Source: Halocaridina rubra
Taxonomy: Eukaryota > Arthropoda > Malacostraca > Decapoda > Atyidae
Assembly: GCA_037179515.1 (NCBI GenBank)
Contig: JAXCGZ010000097.1
Span: 1 to 64,000 of the forward strand
Length of the DNA stretch: 64,000 nt
Reading direction: 5' to 3'
Positions 1 through 55,426 of the stretch are shown here, in pieces. The position numbers and the translations under genes are program-made. The first letter of the stretch is position 1. Each line of letters starts with the position of its first letter. Below the pieces are notes generated by a model that worked only from the letters and a program-made list of their open reading frames with translations, made no database searches and had not been told where the DNA came from.

Positions 1-1
1 A

Positions 2-191
2 TATCGTGAGCTTTATTATATTACATTAGTTTGGCTAGTTCAGTCCCAATTAGGACACAAGTTGGTAATCACTATCATTGTTTTTCAGGGTTTTAGTATC
101 GTGAGCTTTATTATATTACATTAGTTTGGCTAGTTCAGTCCCAATTAGGACACAAGTTGGTAATCACTATCATTGTTTTTCAAGGTTTTTG
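2..191 (+). repeat. 95-bp tandem duplication
   Basis: TATCGTGAGCTTTATTATAT starts at 2 and again at 97, and the copies are nearly identical. It lies in PUDP intron 1. Confidence 0.92.
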
Positions 192-2019
192 ATGTTATGT
201 TTAATGTTTTTGATTTTTCATATCACTCAGAAAATCTAGTTTGCTTTTATATGTAATTTTCCCTCACAAATCGATAATTTACATAATTGTAAATGACATT
301 ATGGATTTTCAATGGTTTTTTGTGTTTTCAGTTTTGTATTTATATCACTCAGAAAATTGGTAGGATTTGTTATTGTTTTTCCCTTGAAATCTTAAAACGT
401 CCATAGTTTCCTCATTATTGATGGTTACAGGAATTCATGATATTTAAAAAATAGCAATTTCTTAAGAAAATTAACATCAGAGTCACTAATAGCATACTAA
501 AAACTATCTGAAATACCGTATTGTTGATTTATTTACTCATTGGGAGTGTAAAAGAAATCTCAAATTTTGAGAAACTTTGATAATAATTGTTCCAACAACT
601 GCCAACACAGGTTTATGGTAATTTTGTGAAGTTTGATTTTTTAAATTTGTTGCTAATGGAGAACAGTACTGCGCAAAATGCCTAGGTAAAATATTTACGA
701 CTGATGATTAGATTTGTCCCACGTCGTACTCTATTTTCAGTAACGTGATTTGAACATGCGTTTGGAAAGTATAAAACAAATAAAAATCCAGAACATATAT
801 CCCTTAAAAGCTATAACAAATACTTTATTGATGTTATGTAAATATATATTGCATAAGGTAAAATTTAGGAAAAGCACAGTAATCTAGATATGATTCAAAG
901 TATATTGGATATTAGAAATAGGTTATATGCAAAGTATTGGCCCTCATATATTAGGATTTTGAACATCCTCGATTTTTTATATACTTGAAGAGTGGTTAAG
1001 CAAATTGACTGCGTAATATGAGGAATGACTGTATTTTTTTTTTTTTTACATGAGAGATGTATTGGCTACTTAAGAAACTTTATTTACTAAAATTTTTTTT
1101 TATAATTTTTTATTGTAAACGTATTTGTAATCCTCACCTTTAAATCCCTTTTTGTTACTGGACATCATTTTGCTATGTCTCCTGGTCTCTAGATCAGAAA
1201 ATAAACTATTCATTTTCATTGTTAGATTTAAGTTGAGTTAAATGATTATAAAAAGTGTTCCTAATGGCTAAGCCATAATCAATTTAGTACTTAATCATAA
1301 ATGTTAAGCTTAGATTTTTTTTCAGAAGTAAGTTGTTCATTGCATTGAAAGCAGGTTAACCTTGTCTTCCTATTTTTGAAATATGTGACATATTTGATAT
1401 TACAATATTGCATTGAATATGGTAAGATTGGAATTGGATGTTGGTAGTTCTTCAATGGTTATGGCTATTCAATTTTGTCTAGAAAATGGTTTCAACTTTA
1501 TCCCCTCAACTATGAAGGAAAAAAAAACAACTAAAACTTAAGAGCACAATTTTCCAATTTTATCATTCATTGTATTGTGATGTGTTTCATGATGGATCTA
1601 AATTAGTGTGCATTTTTGACAATTGTACATAGCTGATATATGAACGCTCTTATATTAAGTTAAACAGTGTGCCAGATGGGTACAATGATATTTTTATGAC
1701 GTGTTATTGGTAAAGACGTTTTGGTCCATTTTCCAGGTATCTATTCATTAATGATGGATGGTTTCAGTGAAACCTAAATACCTAAAACTCTCTGAATTGT
1801 TTAATACTAAAAATACAATTTAGTTTCTTCTTATTGCTTTGGTAAACCTGACTTCAGTGAAGGTTGGACTATAAAAATTGTATTTTGATATATTTTTTTG
1901 AATATATGCTAACCATATATAACCATATTTGATGTTATTTTATAGCTCACATTCTATTTAATGAAGAGCAATATCCATCTGAAGGTAGTCACGTGTTTTG
2001 TTCCCTGTTAATGTCACAG
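192..2019 (+). other. PUDP intron 1 (3' part), no gene seen
   Basis: AT-rich sequence without a recognisable exon or mobile element. I looked for an FDxDG-type first exon and found none here. Confidence 0.6.
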
Positions 2020-25516
<23,497 letters not shown>

Positions 25517-25597
25517 AAACATAGACATCGCTCTTTGTAGTTTTGTGTATACAACATGTCAGTCATTCTGTCATGCATTTTCATTCTTTTAAGTATG

Positions 25598-25603
25598 AAT
25601 AAA
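25598..25603 (+). terminator. PUDP: probable PUDP polyadenylation signal
   Basis: AATAAA 82 bases after the stop codon, followed by a T-rich stretch (about 25628-25640). An overlapping AAATAAA at the stop codon is probably too early to be used. Confidence 0.55.
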
Positions 25604-25687
25604 GATTATAAGAGCTATTGCAGATGTATTTTTTTTATTTAATCCCAATACGTAGCCCCTACCACCACCTTTTCTTCCTCCTCGTAT

Positions 25688-25985
25688 CCCTCCTTTAGGG
25701 AAAAGGGATGGAGAGAGTTTGCAAAGGCCAGAACAGGCCTCTACCAGCTCCTTTTCCTCTTACTCCCATCCCTCATTTAGGGAAGAAAGCTGGAGAGGGT
25801 TTGGAAAGGCCAGAACAGGCCTTACCAGTGCCTTTTCCTCTTACTCCTATCCCTTATTTAGGGAAAAAGAAGTGGAGAGGGTTTTGGAAGGCCAGAACAG
25901 GCCCTTACCAGCACCTTTTCCTCCAACTCCTATCCCTCATGTAGGGAAAATGGATGGAAAGGGGTTTGGAAAGCCATAACAGGTA
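25688..25985 (+). repeat. about 76-bp minisatellite, 3.5-4 copies
   Basis: Units contain AGAGGGTTTGGAAAGGCCAG, then CAGCTCCTTTTCCTCTTACTCC and ATCCCTCATTTAGGGAA. It starts less than 100 bp after the probable PUDP poly(A) site. Confidence 0.9.
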
Positions 25986-26944
25986 TCTGGTGGGTGACGA
26001 ATCTCTATTTGTGCAGCCTGTCATACATACGTACTGCTTTTTGTTTGAAATGTTTTATTTGGCAAAGCTGAATTGTTATTCAAGATATTCCAGAGCATCA
26101 GACTCGGTCAAAACATGGCTAGAAGTTCTTAGCACAAGATATAAAGTGAAATGGCAATCAAGATATTTTAGGACATTCTGCATATGCTTCTCGAATTCAG
26201 ATCCTGCAAAATTATACCTTAAGATGAACAGACAATAAATTCAAGTGTTTAGACGTGCACTGACCTTTGGCCTCTCCTTTATAAAGGTAAGAACCATACT
26301 CGGCCTTGATTCCCTTCTTTTAATATTAATTTAAACACCTCTCCTTTATCCACAACAAATCCTTTTCACTGGGATTGTTTTTTCGTTGTAAGGACGGTAT
26401 GATATGAAGTATAGAAGTCTTCTCTTATCCCTCTATAATCATAACCATAAGCTCACTGTCATGCTTGGCATGCCGCACTTTACATTATTGAGCCATTGCC
26501 AATGCTCTGTTCCAGAGCCACCTTCATGTTTCTCGGTTTACTCTGTCCCCATTTTTAGAGCTTTTTTTCTCCTAATGATGTTTGGTCATAATAGGTTTTA
26601 TATTGTTTTGAACCTCTTCAGTGTGCTTGTTTCTTACATCAAACACTCCTGGATGATAATGCTTTTCCTGGAAAGGCCACTACATCTCATTTTGTACCTA
26701 AATTAGGTTAAATACCCGAGAAACCTGACTTGCACATCTTCACTATTGTTTCATGGTCCATTCTTTCAGGGTGTTCAAACCAGCTTTTTTGGCCCCCTTA
26801 CATCTCCCTTTCTTCACCATATGAAACCATCTGACTTTACAAATTGCCTCAGTCCTTTCAGAAATCAGCACTCTACCATCAAATACTGTAGAATGTAATT
26901 ACTGTGTCATGCAGTCTAAGCTTAGTCTGTTTTTTAAGGGTTAC

Positions 26945-27190
26945 TTATGTCTCAAACAAGGAAAAGGAACACCTCCATGCCTCTAACAATAAAAAGGAAC
27001 TCCTCCATGCCTCTAACAAGAAAAAGGAAGTCCTCCATGCCTCTAACAAGAAACAGGAAGTTCTCCATGCCTCTTACAAGAAAGGGAACACCTCTATACC
27101 TTAAACAATAAAAAGGTACACCTCCATACAAAAAAAAAAAAAAATCTTCCAAGCCTCAGACAAGAAAAAGGAACACCTGCATGCCTCTAA
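26945..27190 (+). repeat. 30-bp minisatellite
   Basis: About eight units of AACAAGAAAAAGGAACTCCT + CCATGCCTCT, the later ones less regular. Open frames on both strands through it are repeat artefacts. Confidence 0.9.
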
Positions 27191-28687
27191 CATGAAATGA
27201 TTGTAATTGGCAACCACACCTTTTTCTCATCATATCCTAATATATAGAATCTTTCAACACAAGAAGCAAATTCTCAGGAATCGTCCATAATCCTCTACAG
27301 CGAAACCAAGCCCTCAAAATGGATAAAAATGCCTTGGAGGTGCAAAAGCAAGTTAGTTGATGTGGGAGGCGCCATCTGAAAGGGATTTGAAAAGAGATAT
27401 GTGACAGTTCTTGGGTTTGCACCTTGTAGATCCTGCAGGTTACATAAAATGCCTTCCATGCTCAAGTTTTGTGCATGCAGAAATTAATCACAAGAGAACG
27501 ACTTGGAGAGTAATTTATTAGTAACTCCAAAACAGATTCTAAACTGAAGAACAACTGAAAGAAAAGGAGAATGAGTCTAGTCATGGTAATACTAAGCAAA
27601 CATCCCAGCCTGATAGTTTGGAAGACAACTACAAGATGCATATGAAGAATGTGATTTCTTGACCCATTCATACACAGTGTGCACCCACATTTCACTTGTC
27701 ACTTAGATATTGTATTAATTTTATCAACGGGTAATCATAAAATAGTTCTCATTGAGCTATTAGGCAGAGGACTGAATACAAGTAACAATCAGCTATAGAG
27801 ATCGTAACAGTGATGAGGATTAATACTCCAGAGAGAAGGGCCCATCTAGTAACCTACAAGAAATCACATCCGATAACAGCAAACAAGGTCGAGTGCCTAA
27901 GCACAATTGATGGCAACTAAAGTTCAACAATTAAGAAAGGGGAACCATTTCAGAAAGCTGACTTTAGAATTATTAAGCACTCTTAAGTTTGTATTGAAAG
28001 TAAACCTTGGTCTATAAGACATTCTGAGATGATGATTATGGCAAAGAGCTAGAGACATAAAAACGAGAACTGCCCGCAGTTTTTTCTCCAGCCCAAAATA
28101 ACCACCTTGAGGGCTAAGGCATTCATACGTAAATAGGGCAGAAGAAATAAGAAATTGGTTACCAGTAAAATTACCAAGTATACATGTAATAAATGTCCCC
28201 AAGGTAATTTTCTGTCACCTGAGGAATATTAAAAGGGGATTCAATATTCAGACATCCCAAACTTCGTAGTTCAAAATAGACTCATAAAGTGCTGAACTGA
28301 GTAGCTCTATCTGCATATCTTCCCCTGAACAATGGGTGTAAGAAAAATGTTAACAATTGGGCTTTCCTGTCAAGAATGTGTACCCTCAAAATGGACCCTA
28401 GACAAAGATTTTTTTTTTTCTTTTTGAAATGAATAAGGATAAGTTTGTGTCACCTGTCAGATATTAGCGGATAATGAGAATGTGTGTTTAAACACAGGCG
28501 TTTAAATGCTGGAACTCTGATTTTCAGTGTCCTACAATCAAAACTAGATCTCATTGCAAGAAAGGTAATATCACATTTTAAAAACATCAAAATGCCTATA
28601 TGGAAAGGAAGGACCCGACCTTGCAGTTTGGACCCCATCAATCCCATCCCTTGGGTTTTGTAATAATGAAGAAGGGACTGTCAACAG

Positions 28688-29003
28688 TATACAGATACTC
28701 CCCAACTTACAAACAAGTTTGGTTCCATAAGTCCGTTAGTAAGTAGAATTGTATGTAAATTGTGTTTAGTTACAAGAGTACTGTACAGTACATACATATG
28801 CAGTCCAGTACAGTACTTAGGCTAAAGACATTTAACTACTATATAAAACAAAGTATACAGTATTAATAAATTTTAATACCATAATAATAATGTAATTTTA
28901 CAGTACAGTGCAGTAATACATTAATATATGGGTAGATATTGGATAGGTTATTGTTCATATCTATGAATGTTCGTAACTCGATTGTGGGTGAGTAGCGGAG
29001 CTT
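28688..29003. mobile_element. MITE family B copy
   Basis: CAGATACTCCCCAACTTACA ... CAGTACTTAGGCTAAAGACA ... TGGGTAGATATTGG ... GTAACTCGATTGTGGGTGAG: the opposite orientation to the copy at 5960. Confidence 0.78.
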
Positions 29004-29336
29004 TTGTACATACATATACAGTACATGGCCCCATTTCCCCTTGTAAGGGGGTGGCTGAGCCAAGAAAAACACATTCTCCACAATCCACACTTACCTCAAC
29101 TATTCCTCTTAGCTCTTTGGGGATAAAGGGTTGCCACATTCCTCCCCCTATCACCCTGCTTGGGTCACCCACAAGGTAGGCCTGCAAGGATATTCTACAG
29201 TTCGGCCAGATAGCTGCAGCTGGTTTACCCCCACTGCTTCATCACATGTTACCTCCCCTCACACCCATCCATCACAGTTCACTGAGCTAGTGAATAGTAT
29301 ACTGTATACAGTCAACAGTACACTGTACAGTGTTTT

Positions 29337-29510
<174 letters not shown>

Positions 29511-29725
29511 ATATATAGATCAGTAGAGCCAAAAATTCAGCAAGGCTGTGTGAACCTAGTGTGTCACCATATTAGTCGTTCGTCAACCCTTCAGAATTGT
29601 GAGTATGAAGAAGAGAACAACCAACTCGGAAGAGGATCAATGGAGGCCAGACTAAACCAACTCCTACCCCTCGTTGGGCACGAGAACTCAGAGACTTTGG
29701 TGAACTGGGCTTCTCACTTATGTGT

Positions 29726-29890
29726 TAAATTTATGCGGAATTACTACTGATCGGGTGGTAAGGTGGTGTACAGCGGAATTAAATTTATGCGGAATTACTA
29801 CTGATCAGGTGGTAAGGTGGTACAGTGGGAATAAATTTATGCGGAATTACTACTGATAGGGTGGTAAGGTGGTGTACAGTGGGATTATTT
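29726..29890 (+). repeat. about 54-bp minisatellite, three copies
   Basis: TTAAATTTATGCGGAATTAC TACTGATCGGGTGGTAAGGT GGTGTACAG recurs three times. Confidence 0.88.
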
Positions 29891-30331
29891 CTCTGTAGGT
29901 ATCAATTTTATTAATTTCCATATTTTCACAATTTTAACTTTAATTTTTAATTTCATGACCTTATCTCTCAACACAGCCCACACAACAACAACAAAAATTT
30001 TCCTACATGGAAACGCTTCTCTGGCATTTGTTTCTCAAGACTTCTAGCTGGAGACATCGAGAGCAATTCAGGACCCAACCTACAAACACTAATGTCCAAC
30101 ATGCTCCACATATATCACCTCGAGCTGACACACCAAAGGTTAATTTTTTCTGCTATTCTTTCAGAAACTTGATCCCTTTCACCGCAACTAAACTTGATCA
30201 CATGAAACACTATAAAATACTTGGACCTGTTCATGATACTCCCTACACCCTTCTTCAAACCCATCCACTATGCCTTTCAAGTAATGAAATGTAATGCCTT
30301 AACATATTTCCAGTGCATACTTTAGTAGTAG

Positions 30332-30893
30332 GTCTGTGGTTGTGTCACGTGAGGGGAGGAGGTATTTTGTGTGTCGTGACCTACAAATACCAGTGATACA
30401 TTCACCACTAATGAAAATGATTCAGTCTTGTCTAATGGTAGTGAAATGTGTGCATTGTGTTGTTTGATGAATTGTGAGTACTTGTTTTTTGGCTGTCTGT
30501 GTAAAATGTAGAATACCAATGTGTGTCAGGTGCTGATAGAGTGGGGTTAGAATAGGCATAGGTTGGGGAGAGGCTTTATGAGGCCGTCTTTTCGACTTTC
30601 TCCCACTCTCTCTCCTCACCAGTACACTCCAACCCCTCCTGCAGCGGCAACTAACACACATTAGTTTTCTAAAGTTCAATACAGACTGCCTAAACACCAA
30701 TAATCAAATAACACAGTACACACTGTATCTTAATACAAGAAAAAACTACATGGAACACATAAAACACCCACATTTTATATTTTCACTACCATTAGCCAAC
30801 ACAGAATCATCTGCATTAGTGGTGAACTTATCATTCTGGTACGTCACTACACACACAAAATCCCTCCTCCCCCTAAAAGATTGTACCACAGAC
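30332..30893. mobile_element. foldback element between PUDP and TRAM1
   Basis: Left arm GTCTGTGGT...GAGGGGAGGAGGTATTTTGT..TTCACCACTAATG; the right arm is its complement (CATTAGTGGTGAA ... AAAATCCCTCCTCCCCCTAA ... ACCACAGAC). Arms of about 270 bp, centre near 30610. Confidence 0.8.
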
Positions 30894-30904
30894 GTATTAC
30901 CAAA

Positions 30905-31105
30905 GCCCATCCATATACCAAAGCCATTTTCCCCCTTGTAGGGGGTGGCTGAGTAAAAGAAAATACTTTGACTTTTTGTGGGAAGTACATACAGAGGAGG
31001 GGATTCCCAGTCCCCTTGCTCTGCCCCATTTAGTGGACTTACAACACGCAGGGAAACATGGAGAAAGTATTCTTACCCCCTCCCTCAGGGAGGTAAGTAC
31101 ATACT
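30905..31105. mobile_element. MITE family A copy
   Basis: CCCCTTGTAGGGGGTGGCTG, ACATACAGAGGAGGGGATTC, CTTACAACACGCAGGGAAAC and CCCCTCCCTCAGGGAGGTAA. Confidence 0.75.
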
Positions 31106-31189
31106 GGAAATACATTAGACATGATCACAAATACGTACATCCTACCTCAAACGTCCCTTACAGGACCTAACGAATACACCCTGAACCTT

Positions 31190-31530
31190 TAGTGTGTGAG
31201 ACAGAAGTGACGGGAGCAGAGCACATTGGACCTAGATGTTTGTGGTTGTGTCCTGAGTTGCTCTCTCTGTTTCCGGCTAGAAGGAGTCTTGGGAAACAGC
31301 CACTGGTGAATCATTTCTCGGAGTAGAAAAAACTGTTGTGTGTTGTTGAGAGACGAGGTAATTGCCCAAGTGATCGAAGCATCTCCCAAGGTCTTCCTCC
31401 CTGTGAGAAGCAGGAATCAGTTGTGGTAATTTGGGTTCTTTCTCTGTTCCTCTAGCTAGGTGTTCGGCCTTTTCTGATTTGCATATCCAGAGGGTAGATC
31501 CACAACACAAGACGCTGCCTCTCCAGGTCT
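31190..31530. mobile_element. dispersed repeat family E copy
   Basis: TTGTGTCCTGAGTTGCTCTC, GGCTAGAAGGAGTCTTGGGA and GAGGTAATTGCCCAAGTGAT. It is the inverted counterpart of the piece at 30003-30120, so together they bracket the foldback at 30.3-30.9 kb. Confidence 0.6.
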
Positions 31531-32219
31531 TGATTTGATGGTTTCTGATCTACCTTTTGATGATTTTGCAATTTTTTAGTCTGTTTACTTTGTAAATTTG
31601 TTCCCATCAACAAATTGTAATCGTTTTTGAAGTTTACAGTCCCCATATGAAAGCCCAGCATCTATAGATAGTCATATTCTTTAAATGGACGCCTTGAAAA
31701 GACAGAAAACTGTTTGCCCTGTATAATTTACAAGAACAATTTACATGAAGAAGGATTAAGCAATTCTGACAACTTTTCAAAATATTTATTTTATATGCAA
31801 ACATCTCCCCTAACCAAGACAAAAAAAAAATTCAAAGTAAAATCTAACAAATCCATACTCTCGCACCTAAGAAATTTCTCGAAAACAAAAGCAATAAGAT
31901 GTATTACATATTAACTCAATTTAGTTCTAAGTAATAGAGGCAGTATTCAAGGTCTTGCATTAAATATGAAATTACCTCAAACTAGAACTGAGCACAACTA
32001 TTATACTAAGCACCGATTTCTTCCAATCTTCAGCTTCAGGAAACACACTTGCTTGTGTTTATTACTGCAGAAGTATTTATGAAAACATGTTCAATGCATT
32101 TTTAATTCATAACAACCATTCTTTGTCTTTGTTAGTGAAACCTTTCTTCATATTTTACCCAAAGTATATATAAATCACTTATGGACACATTTTCATAATA
32201 TAAAAACCATAGAAAATAT

Positions 32220-32385
32220 TCCACTTCACTTCCATTTCTATACAGAAACCATTCCACATAAATTCCATTTCTATATAGAAAACATTCCACATCAATTCCA
32301 TTTCTATATAGAAAACATTCCATATCAATTCCATTTCTATATTAGAGAGAAACCAATCCACTTCAATTTCATTTCTATTTCACAG
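32220..32385 (+). repeat. 33-bp minisatellite
   Basis: TTCCATTTCTATATAGAAAA plus CATTCCACATCAA repeated four to five times. The TTTCTATATAGAAA core is palindromic. Confidence 0.88.
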
Positions 32386-32504
32386 TGATAGAAGAAATGT
32401 ACAATTCTATGCAAATAAAGAACTTTTCATAATTTTAAAAACTAACATATGTGCAATGTTAAATAATAGTAGATTATATTAATAATACTGTGCATATTTA
32501 GGAC

Positions 32505-32625
32505 TGGTCAAGATTTGAAAAAAACATATGCAATGTTACACATAAATTGGTATTTTACTCAAGATTTGAAAAAATATATGCAATGTTACACATAAATTAG
32601 TATTTTACTCTTATTGTTAAATATT
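32505..32625 (+). repeat. 53-bp tandem duplication
   Basis: TCAAGATTTGAAAAA... ATATGCAATGTTACACATAA ATT-GTATTTTACTC occurs twice in a row. Confidence 0.85.
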
Positions 32626-32651
32626 AATATTTATTTGTATGTGTTACACAC

Positions 32652-32790
32652 ACATGTACAATTGCTACACTCCCCCTTGTATGAGGGGTGGCCAAGTCAA
32701 ACCACACATTCACCAGAAGCTTCAGGTGAATGAGTGTGCTTTGACTAGGTCATCCCCTTTACAAGGGATATTGCAGTCATTGTACATGTA
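32652..32790. mobile_element. short foldback MITE
   Basis: ACATGTACAATTGC...CCCCCTTGTATGAGGGGTGGCC and its complement around CAGAAGCTTCAGGTG at 32715-32730; arms of about 65 bp. Its ends match the termini of the dispersed family with CTTGTAAGGGGGTGGCTGAG. Confidence 0.82.
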
Positions 32791-32949
32791 TGCTTGTAAC
32801 ATTTACAAATAATCTGCTGCATAAAGTTGTGAATTTTAATTGTGATTTTTGCACTACATTCAATGAAGATTTATAATGAGAATACATCATATTTTTTTTT
32901 GCCACAATTGAGAAACACGCATTACATTTATAATAAGACGTGAAACATC

Positions 32950-34853
32950 TCAAGGAAACAAACCTGTGTTTTATTTGTGCATAAATTAGTCAACTTTCAT
33001 TACATATAAAAAAAAATTTGATGGCAGCGTACACAAGGTTCTTGAAAAACTCTGCGCCCTCTTTGGAAATGGATAGAAAACTTCGTACTATTTACACAGA
33101 GGGTACAGTGTACAACAGTGAACTGTCCCAGTGGCATTTAACATTGCTTATTTACAGTCCCAAATTAGAACACTCTTGTACCATCATCCTCAAATGAAAA
33201 GCTCATGTAAGAAATAATTATTTGCGATAAGAGTTACATAGTACAATGAACAAACTTATATCATACCATAAACGACTATGTATTATGCACCGAAAAACAA
33301 AATAGAACCGCGATATCTTTTATACGAAATCACAACATAAAAAACCGCCTTACTTTTAAATTAAATAGGACGTACATCCTAAAAAAAACTTACAAACAGC
33401 GCGATACAGTGGACAACTCCTATTCAGTGTAGGGTTATCTCGAGTGAATTTAATTTTTTTATTATTTGCACCAATAACAATAGTACATATTTAATAACGA
33501 CTCTCTGTAGCAGTACTCTTATCATAAATACTTTTAACTTTCGTGTAATCTTGTGGACAGAGTACTTTTTAAATAAAAATATCTGTTCTAAACTGATATT
33601 TTTAATCTTTAGCATGAAAATCTCACTCCTCTTGATTAAGAGATTAACTTAAAAAAGTTGCTCACAACCATTTGCTTGGTGAAGATTGAAAAATGTATAT
33701 TTTAATGACATACTACGATATTTCCTACGTAGTTAAGAATCTGGGGAAAAAGATTCTGTGCTCTAATTTTTAAAATTTTTGCATAGTTATAAAAGTAACA
33801 TTTTCATCACTGCTCATGGAAAAAAAAACAAAAAAAGTCAAATTTTTAATACTAGTTTGGCAAGAAAATGTACACACTGTTTCTAAGTATCTTGACATGT
33901 GACAAGATTTTGGATGGATTTTCAAAGCTTGTTTATAAGTAAACTTGTTACATAAACATTTAAATCTATTAAATACTTTGTCAATATAGAATTTAAAGCT
34001 TCAGATCAATTTAAATTAGAATTAAATAGTAATATCATGATAATTTTCAGTATTGATACTATTTCTAAGAATTTTCATATTTCTATAACAAATTCTGTTA
34101 TATACGAGAAAAGAAACCTCTAAAACTAAAAGAAATATATTCCAAAAGGATAAAAAATTATTGTAAATACTGTAATTAGTAAAATCTCCTCATAATTAAA
34201 ATATGGGGTTGAGGATTAGAAAGATAATTCACTATTCGTCAAATATCCTCATGATTAAAATAGGGGGTCGAGGATTAGAAAGATAGTTCTTTAGAAGCAA
34301 AGAAATCAAAACTAGTATCAGATGTGATACAATATTCATTGCAAATATTTCTATAAATATAACGTTTACTCGCAAGAAAAATTAAAGATCTGTAGGATTA
34401 CGTCAGATCTTTATAGAAAAATCTGTATTTTGACAACTATTTCCATTTCCTATATGATATTTATAGGTAAAATTTATCGGTACCAGTTTTTTACAGATAC
34501 GAGAAAAATATAGAGAAAATTTACATTAACAAGACTCATTTACGTATTAGTATATTTGTAACACAATGTGTAAATGTGTCTGCAAAATTACAAATTAAAT
34601 CAAAAAAGGTCACAGAATTTTCTCTCACCATATAGCTTGGAAGGCTTTGAAAATGACATTAATAATTTAGCAAGAGGTTTCTTACAAACGAACGTATAAT
34701 GTTATATATAATATCAAAAGTCTTTTTAAATTTATATGATCGAAAGCTAACCAGACCCCAATTTACAGATGATCAACATACTTTTGTAAACCTTTGGACT
34801 TTGTGCAAAAAGTTGTGTTTATAAAATACAAACACGGAAGGTTCCTTCCATTC
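32950..34853 (-). other. TRAM1: possible TRAM1 3' untranslated region
   Basis: About 1.9 kb of AT-rich sequence after the TRAM1 stop. I recognise none of the dispersed repeat families here, unlike most of the window, apart from a local 66-bp duplication at 34190-34300. A - strand AATAAA (TTTATT around 32970 on +) could end it. The end position is a guess. Confidence 0.3.
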
Positions 34854-53220
<18,367 letters not shown>

Positions 53221-54711
53221 AATAGTAGAATTACCCTAATTATAGGAATAATTACCCTAATAATAGGGTAATTTACCCTGAATATAAAATTTTCTCCCAC
53301 CATAAAAAAGCATTAAACTTTTTTTTTGTTATGTAATTATGTCATAATACACTATTTCTATTTTTTTTTAAATTAAGTTTCAACTGTTTATTCAGAAAGT
53401 TTCGCCCTGTTTTGGGTCACAATCCCCTTGCGAGTGGAGGTGGACACAGACATTCTGAAACTGTTAAGTTTTAAGGTTGGATGCCATTCCAAGCGCCCCA
53501 TAGTGAGCTTGAACTGGCATAAATTGTTTCCAGACGCGCGCTGTACAATATATAAGCTCTTCATATATGGTAAACAATTGGAGAATTGGGCGAAGCGTTA
53601 TGAAATATTGAGCGAAGCATGTGTATTATTTGTATTTTTAGAGTATGTAACATATATATTTCTAGAGAATGTATATTTCTTTTAATAATAATAAAAACAT
53701 TCATTCTAGTTTATTTTCATTATTGAGAAAGATGCGTCAAACTGCCCCCTATACTAGGGTAATATACCCTAAAAGTGAATGTTTTGTTGTCAACATTGAG
53801 GGTACACGACACAGACCTCACGCACGTTCTTTTACTCGGGAAACAAATATTTAAAAATATAGAAAGTAAGTACTCTCTTTATATGATAAAATTATAACAT
53901 TTTTTCATTATAATTTATTAATTTATATTATTATTTATATAAATGATAACCTAATTATGAGCATAAATACTTTGATGGCAAAAAATATATAACAAAATTA
54001 TTTTATCCAAAGTAAAATTCCACCAACATTAGACGTGGCTGCATTCGATGAACACCTAAAAATATTTTACGTTTCCAAGTCTGCTCATATTAATAGCATT
54101 TATCTTAAGAGAGTAATTTACTAGCTTCCTTAAAATGTATTTAATATATTTGTTGGAATTTAGAAAATTAATAATCATCGATTAAATTGTTAGAAAAATA
54201 TTTTTCGAGCGTAATCTGATGCGGGGAAATTTGAAAACGCTAAATCTTGTAACACGTGTTCAAGCTAGTACAGACACTGTACAAGTATTGAAGTATTCAC
54301 TGAATCTGCTGAGATGACAGGGGTTACCACACAGCTCTGCCACACATCGCATGAGACACTGGCCAGCAAATATAAGACTCGGATTTTTTTTTTTTTTTAC
54401 ATATCTTTCTCTGCCAAGGATTCCATAATTTTATCTCTTATCTGGCAATTAATGGTATAAAATGGCTTCTACTGTTGTGAAGTTTGTTTTATCTTCAGAT
54501 AAAGTTTCAGGCTCATAAAATTTTATAGGTTTCTTGTCCAAGATGAATGTTCTATGTGGTATATCATCACTGTTACTATTCTTTGATTAGTTCTAATGGG
54601 AACCTAGAACTGCCCAAGATTCAAGTCCTGAGTATACCAAGAGAAGAAATGTAAATTCCTAAGAAATATATTCCACAAAAGTTGTCTGAATAATTCTTAT
54701 CTACAACCTCC
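53221..54711. other. upstream flank of TRAM1, no gene seen
   Basis: AT-rich. It contains short repeats of AATTACCCTAATAATAGGGT (53225-53285) and a second-SINE fragment at 53410-53515. No coding potential recognised. Confidence 0.55.
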
Positions 54712-54895
54712 TTTGTTTTACATCAAGGACTCCCTTTTCTACTAAGGGATAGGGCGGTGCCTTCTTGCAAAGGACTGTGATTTTGGTAAGTGCGACTATT
54801 ACCCTGCATGAATGCCCTTTCTAAACTCAGACGGTAGCAGATTTTGAACAAATGAACTGATGAACCATGGTTGCTCATGCTACCAACCCAGCCTT
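54712..54895 (-). mobile_element. tRNA-derived SINE
   Basis: CAAGGACTCCCTTTTCTACT, GGTGCCTTCTTGCAAAGGAC and GAATGCCCTTTCTAAACTCA follow the family body on the - strand, with a degraded head. Confidence 0.65.
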
Positions 54896-55409
54896 TTCTT
54901 AGATTTGCATTAGGTGATATCTTACTCCAAGACTCTTTACTTTCTGTAGCACTATGCCTCAGCTAAAACTTTAATAGTACACTAACTGCTTAATGACTTT
55001 AGTTAGAATATTACTGTTATCTCTTTTGTCTCCAAAAAATACTTTACAAGCCACAGTAGAGATAATGGTCGCAGTACTGCTTACGAGTACACGACAGATA
55101 CCCGGAACCAAAGTTTTAGTGTTAATCTCCTTGAACGTGTTTATTTATTGCCTTTGCTTGATAGAAAGCAAAACCATTTGAATATTTCTTTTGTGAAATG
55201 ACAAAACATTACTTTTCTGAGAAAAATTAAAAAAGTCTCAATGGTTATTTGGTACTCCTGGACGTGACACCAATATAGACACACTAATGCACAAGCTAGT
55301 GCAGAGAAGTATGCTTAAGAATATACACACAAACAACCGTACATAATAGTGTATGACCTTGTAGGGTCTAAATTACAAATTGAGTCCTCAAAATTATTCA
55401 ACAGGTTAC

Positions 55410-55426
55410 TAACATTCGTAATCAGC
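55410..55426 (+). repeat. target-site duplication, left copy
   Basis: TAACATTCGTAATCAGC, identical to 56989-57005; it flanks the truncated RTE. Confidence 0.88.

Noticed and set aside
1741..1780. Possible PUDP exon 1 with a Met-Asp-Gly motif (LMMDGF)
   Set aside because: No FDxDGxxxD pattern in any frame, a stop follows three codons after the motif, and no donor is present.
26904..27152. Repeat protein (HASNKKKEVL or MEDFLFLVRG units)
   Set aside because: Both strands are open because the 30-bp unit is a multiple of three; no other coding evidence.
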